Shown: positions 25,348 to 34,247 of the stretch, piece by piece | Layout: every line of letters begins with the position of its first letter | How positions within the stretch are numbered: position 1 is the first letter of the stretch | DNA from: DASTFY01 sp963829955 | GTDB taxonomy: Bacteria > Actinomycetota > Acidimicrobiia > Acidimicrobiales > Ilumatobacteraceae | Length of the DNA: 59,315 nt | Assembly: GCA_963829955.1 (NCBI GenBank) | Contig: CAWHKS010000020.1 | Coordinates: 1 to 59,315 of the forward strand | Reading direction: 5' to 3' | The notes under the pieces: generated by a model | Databases searched by the model: none | Told to the model about the DNA's origin: nothing | The model's input: the letters and a program-made list of their open reading frames with translations, nothing else | Position numbers and translations under genes: made by a program

Positions 25348-26539
25348 GCGGGCTCGTTCACCGGCTCGGGGAGCGGCACCCGGCGGAACCAGCGCCACAG
25401 CGTCACGTCGTAGACGGACTTGATGCCGCCGGCGATCACGAACGGCAACCCAAGCGCCACCGTCTGGGCCAGCGCGGCGAGCGGCGGGCCGAACGGCCGG
25501 CTGACGTAGCGGGCCGTGTTCGTGTAGGCGGCCGCAGGGGTGCGCTCGTCGGGGTCGACCAACGTCATCACGTAGGCCTGGCGGGTCGGGACGTCCATCT
25601 GCGACAGGACCGTGCGGGCCAACAGCAGCACGATCGCTGTCGCCAGGTTGGGGGCGAACGCCACCGCCGCCAGGAGCAGGTTGGAGGGAAGGTGGGTGAA
25701 CACCATGGTGGGGAGCAGCCCGAAACGGTCCGCCAGCCGGGCGTGCCACCAGGAACGACACCGTCTGCAGCAGACCGATGGCGAAGAACGTCGCCCCGAT
25801 CACCGCCGGGGAGGCGTCGAAGCGGGCCGTCAGCCAGTAGGCGACGAACGCCGACACCGTGAACCCGCCCCCGAACGAGTCGACGGCGAACAGCGACGGC
25901 CAGCCGCGACACCGTCGACCGGGACCGGACCAGTCGGCCTTGCCCCGCGTCGACGCCCACGGGCTCGACCGCCGCGCTCAACGACCGCCCGATCGCCCAC
26001 CCGGCCACGGCGACTGGTACCAGCACCAGGAACCACCACTGGGGCGGTACCTCGCTGGTCAGGCTGGGCACCGCGGCCATCAGCGCCCCCAACGAACCAG
26101 CCACCGCGGCGATGGCGTTGTAGATCCCGAACCCGTGCACCTGGGCTCGACCCCTCAGGTCGCCGGCCAGCATCGGTTGCTCCAGGGAGGTGAAGGGACC
26201 CGACTCGATCACCTCCGTCGACAACACCCCCGTCAGCGCCACCACCACCAACACCCAGACCAGCCGGCGACGGCGAACACCACGCCGACCACCCCGAGCA
26301 GCACGTACAGCCCGGCATACCAGCGTCGTCGGCCCACCCGGTCGGCGAAGCGGGCGACCAGCACCGACATCAGCGCCGTGCCCGCCACCGTGGCGCCGAG
26401 GACCAGCCCGACCTGCCAGGCCGGCACGTCCCGGTCCTCCAGGCTTGTGCCCAACAACACGGCACTGAACCCGTACGCGAACGCCCGTATCCCCTGGGCG
26501 GTGAGCAGCCGCCGCGTGTCCGGGGCGGTACGCGTTCAT
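25344..26539 (-). pseudogene. MFS transporter, several frameshifts
   Basis: This is a major facilitator superfamily transporter of about 400 residues, starting at ATG 26539 inside the ChrB stop (ATGA overlap). In order across frames: DTRRLLTAQGIRAFAYGFSA, VLLGTSLEDRDVPAWQVGLV, the loop 2-3 motif ARFADRVGRRRWYAGLYVLL, TEVIESGPFTSLEQPMLAGD with GFGIYNAIAAVAGSLGALMA, AFVAYWLTARFDASPAVIGA, and the intact C-terminal half from MVFTHLPSNLLLAAVAFAPN to the stop at 25344. About four indels separate these blocks but no domain is missing. In this operon it probably exports an oxyanion or toxic compound. Confidence 0.75.
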
Positions 26540-26967
26540 CCCGGGTCCCGGCCCAACAGCAGCGCCCGGCGACGATGCTCGTACAACCCGTCGAACATCG
26601 AACCCGTCACCGCCAGCACATCGACATCGTCGAGCACCATCGACAGCCCACGGCAGATCACGTCGAGCCCGGCGGCTTCGGGAGCATCGAAACGGTCGTC
26701 GGCCAGGTCGGCCTCGTGCACGATGCGGGCCACGTCCCACAGCACCGGGTCGTCCAGATCGAAGCGGCGCAGCATCGTTTCGAACGTGCAGTCCCCACCG
26801 TGGTGCGACAGCTCCACGCCGCGCATGTCGAACGGCGTGGCGTCGGCCTCGACCTCGTCGGCGTCGTCGACGAACACGAACTCCGCCTCCGGGTCGACGA
26901 AGCGGCGCACCAGCCATGCGCAGGCCGCCCGATCAACGTGTATCCCGGCGCGGGTCGCCCACCTCAT
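26536..26967 (-). CDS. ChrB C-terminal-domain protein (chromate resistance protein family)
   Basis: This is an intact 143-residue protein from ATG 26967, overlapping the upstream ChrB N-domain stop by 4 bases. MRWATRAGIHVDRAACAWLV, RRFVDPEAEFVFVDDADEVE, MRGVELSHHGGDCTFETMLR and DLDDPVLWDVARIVHEADLA carry the family's conserved D-R-A-A-C-x-W-L-V-x-R-F-V block and HxGxCTFE strand. ChrB proteins are known as chromate-responsive regulators of chromate efflux. Here the N and C domains are separate genes. The C-terminal end overlaps the MFS start by 4 bases. Confidence 0.85.
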   Translation of the reverse strand: MRWATRAGIHVDRAACAWLVRRFVDPEAEFVFVDDADEVEADATPFDMRGVELSHHGGDCTFETMLRRFDLDDPVLWDVARIVHEADLADDRFDAPEAAGLDVICRGLSMVLDDVDVLAVTGSMFDGLYEHRRRALLLGRDPG

Positions 26968-27434
26968 CCGGCCACCACCGAATCCGCCAGCCGGTCGACC
27001 GCGGCGCGGGCCACGTCGCGCTGCGGGGGCGGGAAGAAGTCCCGCCGGCCGATCCGCTGCAACTCCCGCCGCAGGCGCGCCACCACCCGCCTGCGCACCA
27101 CATCGGACTCGCTCGCATTGGCCTCGGCGTCGGCGGCCACCGCCTCGTAATCGGCCGCCACCGCCTCGGCCATCCTCGTGGCCAAGGCCCGCTCCTGGCG
27201 GGCCGAAGCCAGCCGACCCAGCCACACCCACGCCTCCCCGCCTGCCTCCATCACCTCATCGGCCAGCCACTCGAGCTGCTCACCGGTCCGTGCATCGGCG
27301 GGCAACGCCACAAGGCCGTCCAGCACCTGGGCCACGCCGAGACGGCGGAGCTTGCGCCACACCGTCACCCGCGGCCCCGACGGCTCCCGAGGCAGCCGAT
27401 ACGCCAGCAACACCCACTCCAACCGCTCAGCCAC
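26964..27434 (-). CDS. ChrB N-terminal-domain protein
   Basis: This is an intact 156-residue protein from GTG 27434, first gene of the six-gene operon. MAERLEWVLLAYRLPREPSG, PRVTVWRKLRRLGVAQVLDG and LVALPADARTGEQLEWLADE match the ChrB N-terminal domain, a winged-helix-like fold; the rest is a helical, charged segment. In ChrB proteins this domain mediates DNA binding. The promoter is unusually AT-rich for this DNA and holds a near-palindrome at 27451-27466, so this protein may control its own operon. Confidence 0.82.
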   Translation of the reverse strand: MAERLEWVLLAYRLPREPSGPRVTVWRKLRRLGVAQVLDGLVALPADARTGEQLEWLADEVMEAGGEAWVWLGRLASARQERALATRMAEAVAADYEAVAADAEANASESDVVRRRVVARLRRELQRIGRRDFFPPPQRDVARAAVDRLADSVVAG

Positions 27435-27450
27435 ACTATCACCATAAATG

Positions 27451-27466
27451 TGAAACCATGGTTACA
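27451..27466. promoter_or_regulatory. near-palindromic operator candidate before the chrB operon
   Basis: The 16-bp site TGAAACCATGGTTACA is symmetric except for one pair (perfect core AACCATGGTT). It ends 17 bp upstream of the GTG start at 27434 in a short AT-rich promoter region. It is a plausible binding site for the ChrB N-domain product or another repressor. Confidence 0.5.
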
Positions 27467-27528
27467 CAAGAAGGAGCCGGGTGGCTCGTCGGGTGACTCC
27501 GAACCGGTCATGCGCCGGAGAGTTCGAC

Positions 27529-28684
27529 ATGGCCTACATCGTTCAACGAAACCACCGTTTCTACGTCGTCGCCTACGACGGCATCGACCCGCTTACCGGA
27601 CGGATCGTCGCCGCTGGCATCCCGCCGGTCGCAGCCGCGACGATGCCGAGGCGATCGTCGCCCAGCTGGCGTTCGATCGCACGCGTGCTCGTCAACGAGC
27701 GACCTCGAGAATGACAGTCGGTACGTTCTTGGTCGACAGTGGATGCCGCGCCGTCGCCGCGAGCTCCGACCGGGCACGGCGAAGCGCTACGAGTGGATGG
27801 TCCGCAACTACATCGCACCCGTGGTCGGCGACCTGCAGCTCACAGCGCTTCGAGCGGAGCACCTCGATCGGCTGTACACCGACCTGGTCGACCGCGGCGC
27901 CGCCGACGGCGGCCCGCTCGCCTCCAAGACCGTCTACGACGTCCACGTCGTGATCCGCTCGGCCCTGCGATATGCCGCCCGCTGCCGGCTCGTCGACCAC
28001 AACGTCGCCGCTCGACGCCCAACCACCACGGCCCACGATGAGGTCACGGCCGAGCCCCGAGATCTGGACCGTGAACAACTCGCCCACTTCCTCGACGCCA
28101 CGTCTCACCTGCGGCTCCACCCCGCGCTTCACCTCGCCGCCACCACCGGCATGCGCCGCGGTGAACTCGCCGGGCTCCGTTGGGGCGACTGGCAGCTCGG
28201 CCACCCATCGTCTGTCGATTGCCCGCAGCCGTCAAAGCATCAGCGGCCGCGCCGTCGAGATCCCCACCAAGACCGCCGCCAGCCGACGCTGCATCGACCT
28301 CGACCCCAACACCGAGACACATCCTCGATGTCTGGCGGCACACGCCAACGACGCGACGGTCATCCCGGCCGCAGGTCGGCGACCCGATGTTCACCAGCAC
28401 GGTCGGCAAACCGATCCACCCCGAATCGATCACCCAGCTCTTCGACCGCCAAGTTGCGCGGCTCGGGCTGCCGCGGATCCGATTCCACGACCTGCGCCAC
28501 ACCCACGCGTCACTGCTCGTCGCCGCCGGCAACACCGATCAAGGTCGTGTCCGAACGCCTCGGCCACGCCCACCCCGGCTTCACGATGGCCACCTACCAA
28601 CACCTGCTCCCCGGCATGGGCGCCACCGCCGCCCACCACTTCGCCGCCCTTCTCGCCGGAGCCGGCGCGCCCCCGACTCGGTAG
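27529..28684 (+). pseudogene. tyrosine recombinase (phage integrase), full length but frameshifted
   Basis: MAYIVQRNHRFYVVAYDGID begins the same arm-binding domain as the copy at 5501. Indels scatter the protein over several frames, in order: WHPAGRSRDDAEAIVAQLAF, GTAKRYEWMVRNYIAPVVGD, KTVYDVHVVIRSALRYAARC, the catalytic Arg in TTGMRRGELAGLRWGD, then IRFHDLRHTHASLLVAAGNT (HxxR) and SERLGHAHPGFTMATYQHLL (His and nucleophilic Tyr). All five catalytic residues can be found, so a parent with full activity is recent. The gene ends 138 bp from an initiator tRNA-Met, a typical integrase-att layout. Confidence 0.82.
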
Positions 28685-28695
28685 ATCGTCTACCG
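28679..28695 (+). terminator. hairpin at the integrase stop codon
   Basis: A perfect 7-bp inverted repeat, CGGTAGA-TCG-TCTACCG, spans the integrase TAG. It lacks a strong U-tract, so it may be a weak terminator. The sequence ACTCGGTAGA recurs about 63 bases downstream. Confidence 0.4.
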
Positions 28696-28785
28696 ATCAG
28701 CCGGCGCGTCACCCCAGGTCACAGACTCGACCGTCCGCCACTCGGTAGACGCCGTCGATAGAGACGCCTCAGCTCGTACGAGGAA

Positions 28786-28818
28786 GAAGGCCTGGAAACC
28801 TACGGTGACCAGGCCTTC
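28786..28818 (-). terminator. terminator of the initiator tRNA gene
   Basis: A 10-bp perfect inverted repeat (GAAGGCCTGG and CCAGGCCTTC, 13-base loop) starts 5 bases beyond the tRNA 3' end on the minus strand and is followed by TTCC. It fits an intrinsic terminator for the tRNA transcript. Confidence 0.65.
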
Positions 28819-28822
28819 CAGT

Positions 28823-28899
<77 letters not shown>

Positions 28900-28955
28900 A
28901 CGAGTTGGAGTGAGTACGGTACCGCTGGGTCGTCCTGGTGACAACCCTCGTCCCC

Positions 28956-29477
28956 ATGAGCTTCCGTCGCCGCACCAACGAGGCCCTGGCCCAGCTCCAG
29001 CAGCAGGTCGCCGACCTCGGGACGAAGGCGCAGCCCGCCGTGCCCGCCCCTCCGGGTGCACCGTCTTTCGATGCGCCGACCCCCGGCACCTCCCTCGCCG
29101 ATCTGAGCGAGATCATCCAAACGCTGGCCGGGCGGGTGGACGGTCTGGACGAGCGACAGCGCGGCGACCACGAGCTGGTGAGCCTGCGGCTCGAAGAGCT
29201 GACTGCGCAGTTCAGCAACCAGCTCACCGAGATCGGCAACGAGCTCGAGGCCGGTCACAAGCAAACGGCCAGCCAGCTCGCGGCGCAAGAGCAGCGTCTC
29301 GAAGAACTCGCGCAGCGGGCGGCCACCGGTGACGGCCAGGGCCAGGACGCGCTGGTCGAAGAGTTGCGATCGAACCAGATCCGCATCGCCAACGACCTCG
29401 CCCGCCACGAGATCGCCTTCCGGCAGGACCTGGCGGCCTTGGCCGAGCTGGTCAACCGCTCCCGCCGCGCCGGCTGA
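28956..29477 (+). CDS. coiled-coil protein of unknown function
   Basis: This is a 173-residue protein from the ATG at 28956 (MSFRRRTNEALAQLQQQVAD); an ATG at 28938 is an alternative. After a Pro/Ala-rich linker, most of it is predicted long amphipathic helix with Leu/Glu/Gln heptads (LAGRVDGLDERQRGDHELVS, ELEAGHKQTASQLAAQEQRL, LVEELRSNQIRIANDLARHE). No signal peptide or membrane segment is seen. The function is unknown; it is the first gene right of the tRNA and converges with the UPF0182 gene. Confidence 0.7.
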   Translation: MSFRRRTNEALAQLQQQVADLGTKAQPAVPAPPGAPSFDAPTPGTSLADLSEIIQTLAGRVDGLDERQRGDHELVSLRLEELTAQFSNQLTEIGNELEAGHKQTASQLAAQEQRLEELAQRAATGDGQGQDALVEELRSNQIRIANDLARHEIAFRQDLAALAELVNRSRRAG

Positions 29478-29499
29478 GGGGCAAATCCGACCCGCCGGG

Positions 29500-32475
29500 C
29501 TACGTGCTGGCGGTCGTGTCCGGCGAGGAGTCGGGCGGTGTGTCCTCGGTCGCGCCGTTCACGCCCGACATGGCCTCCGCCCGGGCCACGAGCTCGAACG
29601 CCTGGTTGATCTTGTCTTGATACTCAGCCAGGTCGGCCGCCTCGAGCGCGGCGGTCGCCTCTGCGTAGAGGTCGTTGGCCTGGGCGAGCAACTCCTCGAC
29701 CGTCTCCGAGCCGTCCGATCCGGACGGTTCGGTGGGCTCCTCCGAGCCGTTGTCCGTCGCCGGTGCCTGACCGTCCTCGCTCCCGGCGACGGGGGTGAGA
29801 GGCCCAACGGTCGTGCTCAGGTCGAGTCGCGACTCAGGGAAGGCCAGCTTCAGCGCGCCTTCCAGTGTGCGGGCGCGGAACACCTGATCGCCGAACGCCA
29901 CCACGACGTAGTTGAGCTGCGGGATCGGCGTTTGTTGCGCTTGCACGTACCACGGCCGGACCCACAGCACCGACTCCCCAATCGGGATGGCCTGCAGTGT
30001 GCCGAGTCGGACCTTCGAACCGGTCTGGCTCTCGAGGGTGAAATCGGCGGCGTACTTTCGCTTGATCTCCGAGTCGATGAGCGCGGGCCCGTCCACTTGC
30101 TCGTCCGACTCGATGTTGAGCACACGGAGTTGGCCGTACGTCCCTGGCTCACTCGACACCGCCATGAGCGCGATGAGGTTCTTGCGCTCGTCGTTCTCCG
30201 AGAAGGGGACGAACGGCCGCACGAGGGAGAACTGCGGATCCTCATCGCCGGGCACGTGCAGGAGCGTGTAGTACGGATTGAAGCGGGCTGACCGCGTGCT
30301 CGTGGTCGTGATGCCGTTGGCCGTGCTGGACGTCGTGACCTGACCCGACCCGGGCTCCACCGTCTGCGGCGGCTCCTGGGCGACGCTCCAGAACTGGTCC
30401 CGCTGGAAGAACTGGTTGGGGTCGTCCACGTGGTACCGGCCGTACATGTTGGTCTGCACCCGGAACAGATCCTCGGGATACCGGAAGTGTTGCGCCAGCT
30501 CGACCGGCACCTCGTCGTCCGGCGTGAACAGGTCGGGGAAGGCCTTCGCCCATGCGTTGATGACCGGATCGGTGGGATCGGTCACGTAGAAGGTCACCGT
30601 GCCGTCGTAGGCGTCCACGGTGGCCTTCACCGAGTTGCGCACGTAGTTGTACGTGTGGCGCAGGCCGCTCTCGGCCGACAGCTCTTCGTTGTCGGCGTTC
30701 TCGGAGTACGGGTAGCGGGAGCTCGTCGTGTAGCCGTCGAGCACCCAGACCATCCGCCCGTTCGTGATGACGGGGTAGGGATCGGCGTCGAAGTCGAGGA
30801 ACGGGGCGAGCGTCTGGGCCCGCTCCCGCACGTCCCGGATGTAGAGGATCCGGCTGTCCTTGTTGATGAGGCCGGAACCGAGCAGGTTGTACTCGCCGAA
30901 GCGCAGCGCGAACGCCGCCCGCCGCAGCCCCGAGCTCATCTTCACGCCGCCGTCACCCGAGTACGACGAGGTCTGGTCGTTCAGCGAGATCTCGGCGCGC
31001 TCAGTGGCCACCACCGAATAGCTGTCGAGTCCTTCGCCGAAGTAGATCTCGGGCTCGGTCAGGAGGGGGCCGGTGCCGCCCTCACCCGTGGACAGGTAGT
31101 TGGGGCTGCCGTTGCCCCGCACCTCGCTGGCCGGCGCCAGGGCCACGCCGTAGCCGTGCGTGTAAGCGAGGTGCTTCCCCTCCCAGGTCGTCACCGGCAC
31201 ATCGGCCCGGTTGAGCTCGCGGGCGGCCAGCACCACCTGCTGCATGCGGCCGTCGATCATGTAGCGGTCGACGTCGAGGTCCCGGAACACGTAGTAGCCG
31301 GCTAGCTCCTGCTGACGCTGGAAGGTCGAGGTGACGATGTTGGGGTCGACCAGCCGGGAGTCGGCGACGGCGGCCTGGTCGGCGGTGACGGCGGCGGCGC
31401 TGAGCGGTCCGACGGGGAAGGACTGGCTGTCGACGTCGGCCAGGTTGAACGCCTTGCGGGTGAACTCGATGTTGCGTTCGATGTACGGCTGCTCCCGGCG
31501 CGACTCGGCCGGTTGCACCTGGAACCGCTGCACGAACGCGGGGTACGCCGTGCCAGCGACGATGGCGACGAGGACCCAGAGCCCGACCGCGATGACCGGC
31601 AGCCGCCACCCGCGCTGCCACACGTTGATGATCAGCAGCGCGGCGGCCAGGAGCGAGATGATGGCCAGCAGCTCGAGGGCGGGAAGCTGGGCGTTGACGT
31701 CGGTGTAGGTCGCGCCCTTCACGGCACCACGGGTCGACGCAGTCAGCTCGTACCGGGCCAGCCAGTACCCGACCGCCTTGAGCAGGGCCAGGACGGCCAG
31801 GAGCATCGAGATGTGCAGCTTGACCTGCGAGCTGACTCGGCGATGTTGCACCTGCAACCTGATGCCGCCATTGAGGTAGTACGCGACGACCGTGATGATC
31901 AGGATGATCACGAACGCCGCGAACAGCCAGTCCACGACGAAGGTGAGGAACGGCAGCCGGAACACGTAGAGGCTGACGTCCTGGCCGAACTGCGGGTCCG
32001 TGACGCCGAAGCGGACGGCGTTGTTGAAGAGCAGCCACTCCTTCCACTGGCTCGACGCCGGCGCGCCGGCGATGAAGCCCAGCAGCAGGGAGATCCCGAT
32101 GCGGACCAGCCAGACGCGGCGTCCGACGATCTCGCGGTACCGCTCGACGATGGCCTCGTCGGCGCCCTCGGGCATCGGCGGCGGGTTGACGCGGTCGGCC
32201 AGCGTGAGGTTCAACGTCGACAGGAGCGCGAACCCGAGCGTGAACGCCAGCCCCAGCCCGAGCTTGGCCCGCAGGACCCGGGTGAACACGCTGCGCTTGC
32301 CGAGCGAGTCGAACCACAGGTAGTCGGTGTAGAAGCCGGCGATCCCCCGCGTGGACAGGAACAGCACCAGCAGCAGGATCGCGAGGACGACAAGGGCGAT
32401 GCGGGCCTTGTTCGATACTCGTTGCCGGCGGCGCTGCGGTGGGCGGCGGGCCGGCAGATCGGAGGGGATCCGCAC
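29500..32475 (-). CDS. UPF0182 family large membrane protein
   Basis: This is a 991-residue integral membrane protein of the actinobacterial/cyanobacterial UPF0182 family. GTG 32475 (VRIPSDLPARRPPQRRR) matches the family N terminus and starts 12 bases after the upstream stop. Seven or so N-terminal helices are seen (ALVVLAILLLVLFLSTRGIA followed by GFYTDYLWFDSLGKRSVFTR, LGLAFTLGFALLSTLNLTLA, and others to about residue 330), then a long extracytoplasmic domain with TVTFYVTDPTDPVINAWAKA and PIPQLNYVVVAFGDQVF, and a Ser/Thr/acid-rich tail. The function is unknown; it may act in envelope transport or assembly. Confidence 0.9.
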   Translation of the reverse strand: MRIPSDLPARRPPQRRRQRVSNKARIALVVLAILLLVLFLSTRGIAGFYTDYLWFDSLGKRSVFTRVLRAKLGLGLAFTLGFALLSTLNLTLADRVNPPPMPEGADEAIVERYREIVGRRVWLVRIGISLLLGFIAGAPASSQWKEWLLFNNAVRFGVTDPQFGQDVSLYVFRLPFLTFVVDWLFAAFVIILIITVVAYYLNGGIRLQVQHRRVSSQVKLHISMLLAVLALLKAVGYWLARYELTASTRGAVKGATYTDVNAQLPALELLAIISLLAAALLIINVWQRGWRLPVIAVGLWVLVAIVAGTAYPAFVQRFQVQPAESRREQPYIERNIEFTRKAFNLADVDSQSFPVGPLSAAAVTADQAAVADSRLVDPNIVTSTFQRQQELAGYYVFRDLDVDRYMIDGRMQQVVLAARELNRADVPVTTWEGKHLAYTHGYGVALAPASEVRGNGSPNYLSTGEGGTGPLLTEPEIYFGEGLDSYSVVATERAEISLNDQTSSYSGDGGVKMSSGLRRAAFALRFGEYNLLGSGLINKDSRILYIRDVRERAQTLAPFLDFDADPYPVITNGRMVWVLDGYTTSSRYPYSENADNEELSAESGLRHTYNYVRNSVKATVDAYDGTVTFYVTDPTDPVINAWAKAFPDLFTPDDEVPVELAQHFRYPEDLFRVQTNMYGRYHVDDPNQFFQRDQFWSVAQEPPQTVEPGSGQVTTSSTANGITTTSTRSARFNPYYTLLHVPGDEDPQFSLVRPFVPFSENDERKNLIALMAVSSEPGTYGQLRVLNIESDEQVDGPALIDSEIKRKYAADFTLESQTGSKVRLGTLQAIPIGESVLWVRPWYVQAQQTPIPQLNYVVVAFGDQVFRARTLEGALKLAFPESRLDLSTTVGPLTPVAGSEDGQAPATDNGSEEPTEPSGSDGSETVEELLAQANDLYAEATAALEAADLAEYQDKINQAFELVARAEAMSGVNGATEDTPPDSSPDTTAST

Positions 32476-32486
32476 GAGGCGGCAGG

Positions 32487-34230
32487 CTAGCCAGGGGCGA
32501 CGACGAGGAGGCATCGGCACCCGCGATAGGCGGGGGCATACCGATGCCCGGTCGGGAAGGGCTCGCCGGCGGCCACGGCGCCAGCCAGGACGTTGTCCTC
32601 GGCGTCGGCGCAGGACGGCCCCCCCGGATCGATCACCCAGCACACCGGGGTTCCGGGGGCGAGGACGGCGTAGGCAGCGCGGCCGTGCGCGGTGCGCACG
32701 AGATCCGCCCCGAGCTCGTCGATGCGACCCTTCCACTCCCGGTAGGTGGCCCGGACCGCGGTCGCTGCCTCGGAGGAGTCACCCGCCACCTCCAGGTTCT
32801 CGACCAGCCGGGCCCGCAGGGGCGTCACCAGCTCGGCCTCCAGCGTGTCGAGGCTGCGATCCAGCACGGAGCGGGCCTCGAGGGCGGCATGGAGCTCCTC
32901 GCCCTCGAGATCGGACAGCGCGTTGGCACCAGCGACCGCAGCCGCCCAGACGTGGTCCTCCGCGGCCTCCCGGTATCTGCCCGGGTGCGCGGTGGCGGCC
33001 CCGAGCACGTCGTCGGCGGCCAGCGAGGCCGACCGCTGCCGGAGCCGGTCGAGCACCTCGTTCTGCTCGTCGGCGAGGACCCGCTTGAGGTGGCGGACGA
33101 GCGCCACCTGCACCGGGGCCAACGCCTCCTGGCGGCGGGCCAGGGCCTCGGCCTCCGGTCCCACCGCAGCGTCGCCGTCGTCCGTCGAGCTCGGAGACCG
33201 GCGCCCCGTCGTCCGCTGCGCCCTCGTCGGCGCCGTCCTCGCCTTCGGGCTCCAGCACCTCGCGGGCGACGACCTCCGAGCTGGACGCGCGCAGGCGGGC
33301 GAACAGGTCCTCGACCGAAGCGGTCGCCGCGTCGGTGTCTTCCGCGTCCACCGCGGGCACCTCGTCGGTGATCTGCTCGTCCTCGGCCCCCTCGGCCGTG
33401 TCGGGCTCGTCGTCATCCTCCTCGACGGCACCGTCATCGGGCGGCGAGGGGACGGACTCGAGGTGGCGTTCGACGATGGCGGCCGGGAGATCCATCTCCC
33501 CCAGCACGAGCACGGCCGTCTCCGGCCCACCTGGGTCGGCACCGCGCCCGGGCAGGTCCAGGGAGTCGAGGCCGTCGTCATCCATGTCCTCGGCCGTCTC
33601 CGCCTCGAGGCCGGTGAGGATGCTGTCCAGCTCGAGCCGGGCCCCGCGCAGCGCGTGCATCACCTGGCGGTTGCCGGTCTGCAGCGTCTCGATCTGCGCC
33701 TGCGCGAGGTCGCGCCGGCGGGTGAGGTCGGCGAAGATCCGCTCCCGCAGCTCACGGGCCTCGGCGATCATCGCCCGCCCTTCCGCCTTGGCCGCCTCGA
33801 TCTCGGCTTCCGCGGCCGCCCGCGCCTCCTGGCGGCGGTGAGCGGCCTCGACCTCGGCGTCACCGCGCTCGCGGGCGGCCTCGAGCTCGGCGTCGCGGAG
33901 CAGGCGGGCCGATGTGTCTTCGGCCTTGGCCCGGATCTGCGCCGACGCCTCGTGGGCGGTCGACAGCACCCGCGCCGCCTCCTCCCCCAGCTTGGCGGCC
34001 ACCGTGGCCTCGTCCATGTGCTCGGGGGCGGAGGCCCGGGCCTGCTGGCGGGCGTCGTCTAGATCTCTCGTCAGCCGGTCCCGTTCGTGCTGGAGCCGGC
34101 TCATCTGCTGGGAGACCTGGCTGAGGAAGGCGCGGACGGCGGCCGGATCGAGCCCCTTGCGGGCAGTCGGGAACGACGCACCGGCGACGCCGCCGGGTGA
34201 CGACGGGTCCGGAGGGGGGTTCGAAGCCAT
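32487..34230 (-). CDS. DivIVA-like coiled-coil protein with C-terminal capsid-like domain, one frameshift
   Basis: MASNPPPDPSS leads into a DivIVA-type start (FPTARKGLDPAAVRAFLSQV, SQQMSRLQHERDRLTRDLDD) and a long coiled coil (EEAARVLSTAHEASAQIRAK, ELRERIFADLTRRRDLAQAQ), then an acidic linker. A one-base indel near 33190 shifts the frame; the C-terminal part continues GPEAEALARRQEALAPVQVA, LVRHLKRVLADEQNEVLDRL and ends TPVCWVIDPGGPSCADAEDN, GHRYAPAYRGCRCLLV. The last block resembles the Cys-containing end of phage minor-head (Mu gpF-like) domains. A polar or cell-division scaffold role is inferred from the DivIVA part. Restored length is about 580 residues. Confidence 0.72.
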
Positions 34231-34247
34231 CGTCTCCAGCGTAGGTA

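Noticed and set aside
25568..26917. A 449-residue minus-strand reading through the chrB/MFS region
   Set aside because: Only its middle piece (ALTGVLSTEVIESGPFTSLE and following) is genuine MFS sequence; the rest is out of frame with ChrB and MFS.
29500..32736. Upstream start for the UPF0182 protein at 32736
   Set aside because: The extra 87 residues overlap the DivIVA-like gene out of frame and are Arg-rich; the family N terminus begins at the GTG 32475.
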